This document shows positions 28,269 through 36,725 of a DNA stretch of 64,000 bases, in pieces (within the stretch, counting starts at the first letter, position 1; each line of letters starts with the position of its first letter). The position numbers were made by a program, and so were the translations under genes. Origin of the DNA: Rhodobacteraceae bacterium EL129 (GTDB taxonomy: Bacteria > Pseudomonadota > Alphaproteobacteria > Rhodobacterales > Rhodobacteraceae); contig ONZJ01000002.1 in NCBI GenBank assembly GCA_900313005.1, positions 2,124,996 through 2,188,995 on the forward strand, written 5' to 3'. The notes under the pieces are model-generated. The model saw only the letters and a list, made by a program, of their open reading frames with translations, was not told the origin of the DNA and made no database searches.

Positions 28269-28690
28269 TTTCATAGAATTAGAGACTTGAGGCGTATTGT
28301 TTTCAAGGCGGTTATGCGTCTGGTTTGAGCCTGGAGAGAGCCATACAATTGGAGCGCCCAGCCGGTTAACAGCCGCTTTAGCGGCCCGGCCATCGTCAGC
28401 CCTTCCCTTGGGCTGGCGATATGGTGAGGCTGGGTGTGACAATTGTTGTGTCGGGGGTGTTCGGCAGGAACTAAGTGTGCTGGAATTTGCGTTGCTTCGC
28501 CACCCCAGGGGCAGACGTTGGCCTAACGTTGTTGGCCGCAACGGACGTCAACGCCGCCCCGCAAACACATCCTCCCCTACACTCAAAAACCACAGGAGTG
28601 GCAAGACAGCGTAATCCGGTCTAAGTTCATCCAAGGCCCCGTGACACGTGCAAGCCCCAGACCCGAGCAGCAACAGGACACCCAAACCAC
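28269..28690. other. 422-base gap with a repeat and no convincing gene
   Basis: Contains the second copy of the REP-like element (28372-28424). Open frames here have no ribosome site, and their sequence is explained by the repeat. The promoter of the next gene should lie in the last 100 bases, but I see no clear one. Confidence 0.6.
28372..28424. repeat. REP-like element, copy 2
   Basis: GCCGCTTTAGCGGCCCGGCC (28372-28391) is followed directly by CATC, then GTCAGCCC and GGGCTGGCGAT, which pair as a hairpin around TTCCCTT. The same two blocks occur at 21425-21518. Confidence 0.6.
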
Positions 28691-29890
28691 ATGACCGAGT
28701 TCACCATTGCCAGTTTCAACGTCAAAAACCTGATCGGCGCCGAGAAGGAATACTACAAGTTCCAAACCTACACCCCCGAAGAATATGCCTGGAAAGAGGA
28801 CTGGCTGGCGGATCAGCTTATGACCATGAACGCCGACATCGTGTGCTTTCAGGAAATTTTTGAAGCAGAAGCTTTGAACGCTGTCATCAAAGAAGCCGAT
28901 GCGCGCGGCAGGGTCCTGAATGACGCGGCCATCCCCGACAAATCCAAAAGCTATCGGCGCAAGGTGATCTTTCGCAAGCTGTCAGTTGAATCTTACGCTG
29001 ATGCCGCGCTGGCCTTTGCGCCCAATGCGGCCGATGGCGGCACGCCTGGGCAACGCCGTCCCGGTGTGGCGATCCTGTCGCGCTTTGGCTTTGAAGGTGC
29101 GCCCGAGATCATCCAGGATCTCGACACACCGGTGACCATTCCGTTTCAGCCTTTGCGCGGTCTGCAAGGGGATGAGGATGCAGGCCATTACACCCTGCGC
29201 CGCTTGTCGCGCCCCATTCTCAAGGTCCGCGTGCCAATTGACGGCAAAGTGGTCACGGTCTTCAACTGTCACCTGAAATCCAAACTGGGCGAGCATTTCA
29301 AACCCGCGGGTGCGCCCTATGCGCCCGAAGAAGACCTGACTCGCTATGATCCTGTGGGCCGCGCGTTGGGGTCCATGCGGTCTGCCGTGCGGCGGATGGC
29401 CGAAGCCTGGGTGCTACGCCGCGAGATCGTGGCCGAGATCAACAAGGGCAATCCGGTCATGGTCTTGGGCGATTTCAACGACGGGGAACACGCCGTCAGC
29501 TCCGAGATCATCGCAGGCGAGGTGCCGTTCAAGAACTACCAATGGATGCTGCGCCACGATGCGCAGGAATATTCCGACCGCTACACCGCCGAAGAGAACG
29601 TTCAAATCCGTGAAGACATTGAACGCGTGCGCCTGTATTCGGCCGAAAAGCTGTTCGTGCGCAAGTCCCTGCGGGACATGGTCTATACCTCGGCCTTTGG
29701 CGGGGTGTTTGAAAGCATCGACCAGATTTACATGTCACGCCATTTTCATCCCGACAACGAGAACCGCCTGGGCGATATGACCTATTTCAGCGTGTTGAAT
29801 GACCACCTGACGGACGGATCGCACCCCGAGGCCCCCTATAACAAACTGGCCTCGGACCATGGGCAGATCATGGCGCATTTCCGTATCTGA
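28691..29890 (+). CDS. endonuclease/exonuclease/phosphatase family protein
   Basis: Mg-dependent phosphodiester hydrolase fold (DNase I-like), 399 residues. N-terminal IASFNVKNLIG with the metal Glu in FQEIFE, the NCHLKSK motif near the centre, GDFNDGEH around 257 and the terminal SDHGQIMAHF all fit. No signal peptide is seen, so the protein is probably cytosolic. The family contains nucleases and phosphatases alike; the substrate is unresolved. Confidence 0.85.
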   Translation: MTEFTIASFNVKNLIGAEKEYYKFQTYTPEEYAWKEDWLADQLMTMNADIVCFQEIFEAEALNAVIKEADARGRVLNDAAIPDKSKSYRRKVIFRKLSVESYADAALAFAPNAADGGTPGQRRPGVAILSRFGFEGAPEIIQDLDTPVTIPFQPLRGLQGDEDAGHYTLRRLSRPILKVRVPIDGKVVTVFNCHLKSKLGEHFKPAGAPYAPEEDLTRYDPVGRALGSMRSAVRRMAEAWVLRREIVAEINKGNPVMVLGDFNDGEHAVSSEIIAGEVPFKNYQWMLRHDAQEYSDRYTAEENVQIREDIERVRLYSAEKLFVRKSLRDMVYTSAFGGVFESIDQIYMSRHFHPDNENRLGDMTYFSVLNDHLTDGSHPEAPYNKLASDHGQIMAHFRI

Positions 29891-29961
29891 GGGGGCGTCA
29901 AAGCCGTCTGAATCCATTGATCTGATCCGGGTACAACCAATCATCGTGCAGCACTATTTCG

Positions 29962-30003
29962 CGCAATTTTCACGGTGGGCGAATTGCGGCTTCGTGGGGC
30001 CGC
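29962..30003. repeat. two overlapping inverted repeats
   Basis: CGCAATT/AATTGCG (29962-29968 with 29982-29988) and GCGGC/GCCGC (29986-29990 with 29999-30003) share three bases, so only one stem can form at a time. They lie between the EEP gene and the small membrane protein gene. The second could be a weak terminator, although no T-run follows. Confidence 0.3.
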
Positions 30004-30128
30004 ATAGCCTGTGATACTCTTCAACGACTTTCAAGAACCAAACTTTTTTATTCAATTTGATAACAGCGAGAGCGGTGGCAGTTTTATTGGTTGCCTAATG
30101 TTTCAAGAGCAGGCCACCCATTGAAAAA

Positions 30129-30452
30129 ATGGAATTACTGGACACGCGCCTGTTGATTTTGGCGTTCACAGCTGCCGTCGGCTATGGTCTGGCCACGATC
30201 GGTATGAAACTGGCCTCGGCGCAGTGGGGCATGCTGGCGGGGATATTGATCCTTTTGGGGTTTTTCGCCGCCATGCAAGCAGAAATCGTGCTGATGCGCG
30301 GGGTCGAATTGGGCGTGCTCTATCTTGTCATCATTGCCGCCGAGACACTGATCGTGCTGAGCTATGCCTTCGCCATTGGTGAAGGGTTGAACCTGCGCGA
30401 AAGCCTCGGCGGAGTGTTAATCTTTGCCGGATTGATTGTGGTGCTGGACTAG
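30129..30452 (+). CDS. SMR/EmrE-like small membrane protein
   Basis: A 107-residue very hydrophobic protein with four predicted transmembrane segments (about 8-26, 33-52, 58-80, 88-106), the size and layout of small multidrug-resistance or half-DMT transporters. The essential Glu14 of EmrE is not at the equivalent place in helix 1, so drug export is doubtful. An alternative is a transporter-like subunit of unknown role. Confidence 0.65.
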   Translation: MELLDTRLLILAFTAAVGYGLATIGMKLASAQWGMLAGILILLGFFAAMQAEIVLMRGVELGVLYLVIIAAETLIVLSYAFAIGEGLNLRESLGGVLIFAGLIVVLD

Positions 30453-30481
30453 CCCGTCCAGGCTTTGCTAAGGCGCGGGTC

Positions 30482-31273
30482 ATGAGTGAGATCACCCTGA
30501 CAAACGACCTGCACCTACATTTGCGCGAAGATGGGACACCTGAGGGTCCGCCGCTGGTGCTGTTGCATGGGCTGGGCATGGATCTGCGGATTTGGGATGC
30601 GGTGATCCCTCTCTTGCCCAAAGGGCTGCGCATTGTCAGATTTGACCTGCGCGGCCATGGGCGGTCGGATTGTCCTTCCCCACCCTATGCCATGGGGACG
30701 CTTATCCGCGATACCGAAGGCGTGCTGGATCATCTGGCCCTAAAGGACTGCGTCTTTGTGGGTCTTGGTCTGGGCGGGATGATCGCGCAAGGGTTGGCTG
30801 TCAAACGACTCGATCTGATCCGCGCGTTGGTGTTGGCAGGAACGGCTGCGAAATGGGGATTGTCCAAGGCCTGGCAGGCGCAAGCACAAACCGCCACGTC
30901 AGAAGGCATACCTGCGGTCGCCGATCAGATAATCTCTCGTTGGTTTTCCCCCAAGGCAATTTCCGAAGGCAAAGCTGACACTCTTCGCGCGCGTCTCGAG
31001 GGTATGAATCCCGATGGGTATGCAGGCGGATGTGCGGCCATTGCGGGTACGGATTTCTTCACAACAACAGCGCGTTTGCGCCTGCCCGCCTTGGGTATTG
31101 CCGGGGCGGATGACCGAGCGACGCCCCCGGATCTGGTCCGCGAAACGACCCAGTTGATCCCCGGCGCAGGCTTTGAGCTCATGCGCCGGGCCGGTCATAT
31201 CATGTGTGCCGATCAACCCGAGGCTTTCGCGGCGGTATTGACAGCTTTCCTGCAAGACACAGGTCACATTTAG
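30482..31273 (+). CDS. PcaD-like alpha/beta hydrolase lacking the nucleophile serine
   Basis: Strongly like 3-oxoadipate enol-lactonase (263 residues; LVLLHGLGMD, RFDLRGHGRSD). In the nucleophile elbow, however, the expected G-L-S-x-G-G reads G-L-G-L-G-G: residue 96 is Gly (codon GGT, 30767-30769) where Ser is expected. The Asp (GADD, 210-211) and His (AGHIM, His239) of the triad remain. The frame is intact with no other damage. It may be inactive, or have changed role. No other pca genes are nearby. It starts 29 bases after the SMR-like gene. Confidence 0.8.
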   Translation: MSEITLTNDLHLHLREDGTPEGPPLVLLHGLGMDLRIWDAVIPLLPKGLRIVRFDLRGHGRSDCPSPPYAMGTLIRDTEGVLDHLALKDCVFVGLGLGGMIAQGLAVKRLDLIRALVLAGTAAKWGLSKAWQAQAQTATSEGIPAVADQIISRWFSPKAISEGKADTLRARLEGMNPDGYAGGCAAIAGTDFFTTTARLRLPALGIAGADDRATPPDLVRETTQLIPGAGFELMRRAGHIMCADQPEAFAAVLTAFLQDTGHI

Positions 31274-31286
31274 GGTAGCGTAGAAA

Positions 31287-31799
31287 TTAGAACGACAGCT
31301 TCATGTTGGAATAGCCGTATACGTCCTGATCCTTCGGAGCAGCGCCAGTTCCGGCCATGATACCACCAGCCAGCGGGCTGAGCAGAACGCCAACCGCGAT
31401 CGCGTTCCCGGTGCGTTTCTTCTGCGAGAGGTTGACCACTTTGTAGGTTTGCTTGCGCGTCTTGTCCCGGTTTGAGCACTCCAGTGTGATGGGTTTTTCT
31501 ATATCACCGTAGCTGGGCAGATTGATGGTGGCGGGGCTTTTAAACGTCGCTGAAAATCCATCGCCGTTCAGCTCACAGGCTGCGGCAAAGCTCTGTTCTT
31601 GTGAGTTGAGCGTAATACCTGCGCCTTGTTCCACGGTTTCGACCCGAGTTGGAACAAACCCAATAACGCCTTGTTTGGCAGCCGCATTTGTGAAGGTGAC
31701 ATTGGTACCATCGGCTGCGGGTTGGGTCATTTTTTCTGGCTCGGCAGTACAACCAGCCAGCAAACATCCAACGGCAACGACACTCAAAAAACGAGATAT
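31287..31799 (-). CDS. lipoprotein of unknown function, apparent non-canonical start
   Basis: Predicted lipoprotein: I-S-R-F-L-S-V-V-A-V-G-C-L-L-A-G-C with lipobox LAGC. After the acylated Cys, the protein is about 155 residues with two further Cys and a hydrophobic Gly-rich segment (AIAVGVLLSPLAGGIMAG) near the C-terminus. The only ribosome site, AAGGA, is 6 bases before an ATA codon (31797-31799), preceded by ATC and an in-frame stop. The TTG at 31787 is 17 bases from it and would drop the basic n-region. I therefore place the start at the ATA. It is convergent with the PcaD-like gene. Confidence 0.65.
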   Translation of the reverse strand: MSRFLSVVAVGCLLAGCTAEPEKMTQPAADGTNVTFTNAAAKQGVIGFVPTRVETVEQGAGITLNSQEQSFAAACELNGDGFSATFKSPATINLPSYGDIEKPITLECSNRDKTRKQTYKVVNLSQKKRTGNAIAVGVLLSPLAGGIMAGTGAAPKDQDVYGYSNMKLSF

Positions 31800-31971
31800 G
31801 ATTTATCCTTTGTGAACTGTATTTCGTCTGCGCGAGGTATCGGTGGCGGGGCGCGCGGTCAAGCTGCAAACCCTGGCCTCACACTGCGCGATTTGACGCG
31901 GATGGTTTCGCCGTTTCGGGTTGAGTTAAATTCAACTAGCGACATAAGGCTCTGCGTGGTTAACCTGCGGG

Positions 31972-32871
31972 ATGACCGCCCTGCCCGACACCTCAGCGCC
32001 ACAGCGCACGCAAGCCATGGCGTTGATGATCTTCAGCTCGGTGCTGATCAGCTTTGGAGGGCTCTTCATCCGTCTGATGCGCGAGGCGGATGTCTGGCAG
32101 ATCTCCTTCTATCGCTCGCTGGCACTGATTGGTGCCGTGTGCCTGTTGATGTGCTGGCGTTATGGCAACAAAGCCCCCGCTGTGACCCGTGCCATCGGGC
32201 GGCCGGGCGTGCTGGCCGGGGTGTTTGGTGCAGGTGCCACGATGTGCTTCTTACAGTCTGTCACCAACACCACTGTCGCCAACACGCTTTTTATGCTCAG
32301 CGCCATTCCGTTCATCACTGCCGCGCTGGCCTGGCTGATCCTGGGCGAAACTCTGCGTCGCACCACCTTGATCACCATGTTTTGTGCGATGACAGGCATT
32401 GGTGTGATGGTAGCAGGCGGGATTGGTCAGGGCTCGCTCTATGGCAATGTCATGGGGCTGGTCACAGCGCTGAGTTTTTCGTGTTTTGCCATCATCGTGC
32501 GCCGCCACCGCACGGTCGAGATGCTGCCGGTGTTAATGGTATCAGGCAGTCTGGTGGCGGGGTTGTCCCTGATCATGCGTTGGGGGGATCTGAGTATCCC
32601 GTGGCATGACATTGGTCTTTGCATCATCATCGGAGGTGTACTGTCTGGTGGAGCCAACACATTGTTTTTGCTGGCCGCCCGCCATCTGGTGGCGGCTGAG
32701 CTGACGCTGATCATGCTGTTGGAGTTTGCCCTAGGTCCCCTTTGGGTCTGGCTGTTTCTGAACGAGGTTCCTGTCGCAGCCACCATTCTGGGCGGCATGA
32801 TTTTGATCAGTTCCGTTGGGGCACGGGCGCTGATTGAGCTGAAACGCGCGCGACAAGGCCTTGCGCCCTGA
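31972..32871 (+). CDS. DMT-superfamily (EamA) transporter
   Basis: Inner-membrane permease of 299 residues with ten predicted transmembrane segments in two EamA repeats (about 15-140 and 155-290). Helix 4-5 motifs such as FLQSVTNTTVANTLFM and the repeat-2 ending LLEFALGPLWVWLFLNE are typical. The substrate is unknown. Confidence 0.88.
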   Translation: MTALPDTSAPQRTQAMALMIFSSVLISFGGLFIRLMREADVWQISFYRSLALIGAVCLLMCWRYGNKAPAVTRAIGRPGVLAGVFGAGATMCFLQSVTNTTVANTLFMLSAIPFITAALAWLILGETLRRTTLITMFCAMTGIGVMVAGGIGQGSLYGNVMGLVTALSFSCFAIIVRRHRTVEMLPVLMVSGSLVAGLSLIMRWGDLSIPWHDIGLCIIIGGVLSGGANTLFLLAARHLVAAELTLIMLLEFALGPLWVWLFLNEVPVAATILGGMILISSVGARALIELKRARQGLAP

Positions 32872-32914
32872 ACCGAATGGTTTAGATTGCGCCCTCTTTC
32901 ACCCGGAGAGCCCG

Positions 32915-34120
32915 ATGCGCGCCCAACTGCCTGTTGTCTTCATTCTGATCACCGTGGTGCTGGACGCCATGGGTATCGGGCTGATCTTGCCGGTGATGCC
33001 AGATCTCATTCAAGAGGTGCGCGGCGCGGGGTTGGCGAATGCCGCGATTTGGGGTGGCATCCTGTCCACCACATTTGCCGTCATGCAGTTTCTCTTTGGT
33101 CCAATGATTGGCAATCTGTCGGATCGCTTTGGGCGACGCGTGGTTTTGCTCACATCTTTGGCAGTGATGGCGGCGGATTATCTGGTGATGGCTGTGGCAG
33201 GCAGCATCTGGCTATTGGTCATTGGCCGGATCGTGGGCGGGATCACCGCCGCGACCCATTCCACCGCGCTGGCCTTCATGTCTGACATCAACCCACCTGA
33301 AAAACGAGGACAGGCCTTTGGCATGATTTCGGCTGCTTTTGGCATCGGCTTTGTGTTGGGCCCGGCGATAGGAGGTTTCCTAGGCGAGCTGGGCACACGC
33401 GCGCCGTTTTATGCCGCCGCAGCCCTAGCTGCCGCCAATCTGGTGCTGGGATATTTCGTGTTGCCCGAAACGCTCAAACCCGAAAACCGCCGGACCTTTC
33501 AGCTGCGCCGCGCCAATCCCTTCAGCGCCTTCAAGGCAATCCTCGCCTTCCCAGACTTGACGCGACTGGTGATTGTCTTCTTTCTCTATTCACTCAGCTT
33601 CAACGTCTACCCAGCGGTCTGGGCCTATTACACCCAAGCGCAGTTCCAGTGGGACAGCCGGATGATCGGCATTTCACTAACCGTTTATGGAATCTCGATG
33701 GCTGTGGTGCAAGGCGGGTTGATCCGTGTGGCCCTCAACCGATTGGGTGAACGGCGAACTATCCTGATGGGCTTTGGCTTCGCTGCATTATCCTTCATCT
33801 GGTTGACCGTGCTGCAAAACGGCGCCGTTATGATGACACTGATCCCGATCTCGGCACTGGCGGCGATGGCCACCCCCGCCTTGCAAGGGCTGATGTCACG
33901 CGACACCGCCGCCGATGCGCAGGGCGAGTTGCAGGGTATGCTGTCCAGCGTTCAGGCGCTTGCCATGATCGTCTCGCCTTTGTTGATGACGGGTGTGTTT
34001 GCGGCCTTCACGCGCGACGGTGCGGCGGTCTATTTGCCTGGCGCGCCTTTTTTGGCGTCGTTCTTGTTGGTATTGGCCGCTTTTGCGATATTCCGAGGTC
34101 GAAAACGTCGGGCCGCTTGA
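32915..34120 (+). CDS. MFS transporter, TetA-like
   Basis: Twelve-helix major-facilitator transporter of 401 residues. The start is the ATG at 32915 with CGGAGAG in front, which avoids overlap with the DMT gene. It has the motif A sequence [10 protein letters not shown] between helices 2 and 3 and an early [14 protein letters not shown] like the Tet(A)/Tet(B) class. Chromosomal homologues are common and usually do not give tetracycline resistance, so the substrate stays open. Confidence 0.88.
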   Translation: MRAQLPVVFILITVVLDAMGIGLILPVMPDLIQEVRGAGLANAAIWGGILSTTFAVMQFLFGPMIGNLSDRFGRRVVLLTSLAVMAADYLVMAVAGSIWLLVIGRIVGGITAATHSTALAFMSDINPPEKRGQAFGMISAAFGIGFVLGPAIGGFLGELGTRAPFYAAAALAAANLVLGYFVLPETLKPENRRTFQLRRANPFSAFKAILAFPDLTRLVIVFFLYSLSFNVYPAVWAYYTQAQFQWDSRMIGISLTVYGISMAVVQGGLIRVALNRLGERRTILMGFGFAALSFIWLTVLQNGAVMMTLIPISALAAMATPALQGLMSRDTAADAQGELQGMLSSVQALAMIVSPLLMTGVFAAFTRDGAAVYLPGAPFLASFLLVLAAFAIFRGRKRRAA

Positions 34121-34174
34121 GGAATCGCCAAGCCTAGTGTCACCTGAGGGTCAGACCTTGGGGAGACAAGAATC

Positions 34175-35260
34175 ATGCCAGCCATCAAAGCCGCGATTTG
34201 CCATGCCTTCGGAGAACCGCTGAGCGTTGAGGACGTAGACCTGCGCGCACCGAGTTGGGGCGAAGTTGAGGTGGAGCTGCATGCGGTCGCCATTTGCCAT
34301 TCAGATATCTCTTTCGCTGATGGGGCCTGGGGCGGGTCATTGCCTGCAGTCTATGGCCACGAAGCCGCGGGACGTGTTTCGGCCCTGGGCGGCGGAGTAA
34401 CGGGGCTTTCCGAGGGCGATCCGGTGGTGGTCACCCTGATCCGCGCCTGTGGACAGTGCCCGTCTTGCGGCGAAGGACGCCCGACCGGGTGCGAAACACC
34501 TTATGACGGCGATCACGGCCCACTGAAAACCTCGGACGGGGGCAAGCTCCATCAGGCCATGGCCTGCGGGGCCTTTGCCGAAAAAGTCGTTGTGGACCAA
34601 TCCCAACTTGTGAAAATTCCCGAGGATATGCCGATGGATGCGGCCTCGCTGCTGGCGTGCGGTGTGATCACTGGCGTGGGGGCCGTGGTCAACGCAGCGC
34701 AACTGCGCGCCGGGCAGGATGTGGTGGTGATTGGTGCAGGTGGCGTGGGCCTCAATGCCATTCAGGGCGCACGGATTGCCGGCGCACGCCGGATCGTGGC
34801 CGTAGACATGAGCGAAGACAAGCTAGAGGTGGCCCGACAGTTTGGCGCAACGAATGGCGTGCTGGCCACGGGCGAAAAACCGTGGCGCGCAGCCAAGACA
34901 GCCATGGGCCGAGGCGCGGATGCTGTTTTGGTCACCGTCGGCGCGGCGGGGGCCTATGACATCGCCCCGCGCTATCTGGCGGGCGGAGGCAAGGTGATCA
35001 TGGTCGGCATGCCCGCCACCGGAGCCGAGAGCCACTATGAAGCCGCCAATTTTGCCGCTGTTAGCCAATCCATGGTGGGCTCCAAGATGGGCAATGTGGT
35101 GATCCGCCGTGATATTCCCTGGATGATTGACATGTACGGACAGGGACGACTGATGTTGGACGAGCTGATTTCAAACCGCTGGTCGCTGGACCAGATCAAT
35201 GAGGCCATTGCCGACACCAAAACCGGTTCCGCCCGGCGCAATGTGATCATATTGAAATGA
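34175..35260 (+). CDS. zinc-dependent alcohol dehydrogenase
   Basis: Medium-chain dehydrogenase of 361 residues. Catalytic zinc ligands are Cys41 (ICHSD) and His62-Glu63 (GHEAAG). The structural zinc lobe has Cys92, 95, 98 and 106 (CGQCPSCGEGRPTGC). The Rossmann motif is GAGGVGLNAIQGA. It resembles class III/formaldehyde or aryl-alcohol type enzymes. It starts a likely operon with the amidase and enolase-type genes. Confidence 0.9.
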   Translation: MPAIKAAICHAFGEPLSVEDVDLRAPSWGEVEVELHAVAICHSDISFADGAWGGSLPAVYGHEAAGRVSALGGGVTGLSEGDPVVVTLIRACGQCPSCGEGRPTGCETPYDGDHGPLKTSDGGKLHQAMACGAFAEKVVVDQSQLVKIPEDMPMDAASLLACGVITGVGAVVNAAQLRAGQDVVVIGAGGVGLNAIQGARIAGARRIVAVDMSEDKLEVARQFGATNGVLATGEKPWRAAKTAMGRGADAVLVTVGAAGAYDIAPRYLAGGGKVIMVGMPATGAESHYEAANFAAVSQSMVGSKMGNVVIRRDIPWMIDMYGQGRLMLDELISNRWSLDQINEAIADTKTGSARRNVIILK

Positions 35261-35285
35261 TCCAGCCATCAGATCACCCCTCCTC

Positions 35286-36725
35286 GTGACGGATCTTTGC
35301 TATCTGTCTGCCACCGATGTGTTGGCACAGTTTCAAAGCAACGCGCTTTCGCCTGTTGCCTATCTTGATGCGTTGATCACGCGCACCGAAGCGGTGAACC
35401 CAGCGATTAATGCGGTCACCGAGACCTATTTCGTTCAGGCCCGTGATGCGGCCCAACAGGCTGAGACGGCCTATGCAGCGGGCACGGCACGGCCCCTCGA
35501 AGGTCTACCTATCGCCATCAAGGACGTGCACCACTGGAAGGGTAAACACACCAGCCAAGGTTCCTACGCTTTGGGCCATGACCCGGACGACACAACGGAC
35601 CCGATGCTGGAACGTTTGATGGATGCAGGGGCCATTTTTCATATACGCACCACAGTGCCCGAGTTCTGTCTGGCTGGGGTCTGCTGGTCCAATCGCTATG
35701 GCATCACGCGCAACCCGCACAACCCGGAGTTTGCACCGGGTGGGTCGTCGGGTGGATCTGGGGCAGCCCTTGCGGCTGGCATGACACCCGTGGCCACGGG
35801 CACGGACATCGGCGGCTCGATACGCATTCCGGCCTCGGCCTGTGGGCTGGTGGGGTTCAAGCCTCCCCATGGCCGCAACCCAGATGGTGCACCCTTCAAT
35901 TTTGACCGTTACAACCACTGCGGCGTGCTTAGCCGGTCGGTTGGGGATACGGCGTTGGCGCAGAACATCATTTCCGGGGCCCATCCCCGCGACCATGACA
36001 GCCTGCGCGAAAGAGTTGTGATCCCTGACCGCTTTGATCCAGCCCCTCTGCGCATCGGGTTCTCCATGGATTTGGGATATGCCCCGATTGATGCTGACGT
36101 GCGGGCCAATACCAAAGCTGCTTTGGAGGTCTTCCGTGCTGCAGGCTGCCAGGTGGATCAGGTGGATCTCGGCTGGAGCGCGGCCTTGGATGAAGATGCG
36201 CTTTGGTGGTACTCGGCAATGCACTTTGGCCGTCAGGCGTTATGGCTGCGGGACAAGTTTGGCGGCCGGATGACACCCTACGCCCTAAACGCGGCCAAGG
36301 CCGCAGAAAAGATCACTCCAGACCTTGCCGCACGCTCGTGGGATGCCCAGCATGCGATGTACCAGAGCTTAGGTGCCTTGCACGAGATCTATGATGTGAT
36401 CTTGTGCCCCACGCTGGCCATTGGGTGTCCTGCTGCTGATCATGATCCGACCCAACCCGGTTTCACAGTGAACGGCGTACAGGTCGATGGTGAATTTGGC
36501 TGGGATCTGACCCATCACTTCAACATGATGCACAACTGCCCGGTGATGTCAGTGCCTTCCGGGCGTGACCGCCACGGGGTGCCCACAGGCGTTCAGATCG
36601 TTGGGCGTACTTTTGATGATCTAACCGTCTTCCGCGCGGCCATGCTCTATGAAACCCATGCCCCACAGCAGTTCATTCCCGCCGCCGGTTTGCCCGGCTT
36701 TGGCGAAGAAGGAGAGCGTACATGA
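35286..36725 (+). CDS. amidase (amidase signature family)
   Basis: Hydrolyses amide bonds with the Ser-cisSer-Lys triad: Lys79 (AIKD), cis-Ser154 (PGGSSGGSG) and Ser178 (TDIGGSIR). The 479 residues are normal. The start is GTG at 35286 without a visible ribosome site, so it may depend on coupling with the alcohol dehydrogenase gene 25 bases upstream. The stop overlaps the next gene as ATGA. The substrate is not evident. Confidence 0.9.
   Translation: MTDLCYLSATDVLAQFQSNALSPVAYLDALITRTEAVNPAINAVTETYFVQARDAAQQAETAYAAGTARPLEGLPIAIKDVHHWKGKHTSQGSYALGHDPDDTTDPMLERLMDAGAIFHIRTTVPEFCLAGVCWSNRYGITRNPHNPEFAPGGSSGGSGAALAAGMTPVATGTDIGGSIRIPASACGLVGFKPPHGRNPDGAPFNFDRYNHCGVLSRSVGDTALAQNIISGAHPRDHDSLRERVVIPDRFDPAPLRIGFSMDLGYAPIDADVRANTKAALEVFRAAGCQVDQVDLGWSAALDEDALWWYSAMHFGRQALWLRDKFGGRMTPYALNAAKAAEKITPDLAARSWDAQHAMYQSLGALHEIYDVILCPTLAIGCPAADHDPTQPGFTVNGVQVDGEFGWDLTHHFNMMHNCPVMSVPSGRDRHGVPTGVQIVGRTFDDLTVFRAAMLYETHAPQQFIPAAGLPGFGEEGERT

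Noticed and set aside
28297..28614. 105-codon frame between the PLP dehydratase and EEP genes
   Set aside because: No ribosome site, and its central part is the REP-like repeat rather than a conserved protein.
32915..34120. Tetracycline resistance determinant
   Set aside because: TetA-like MFS similarity alone is common in chromosomal transporters; no tetR partner is adjacent.
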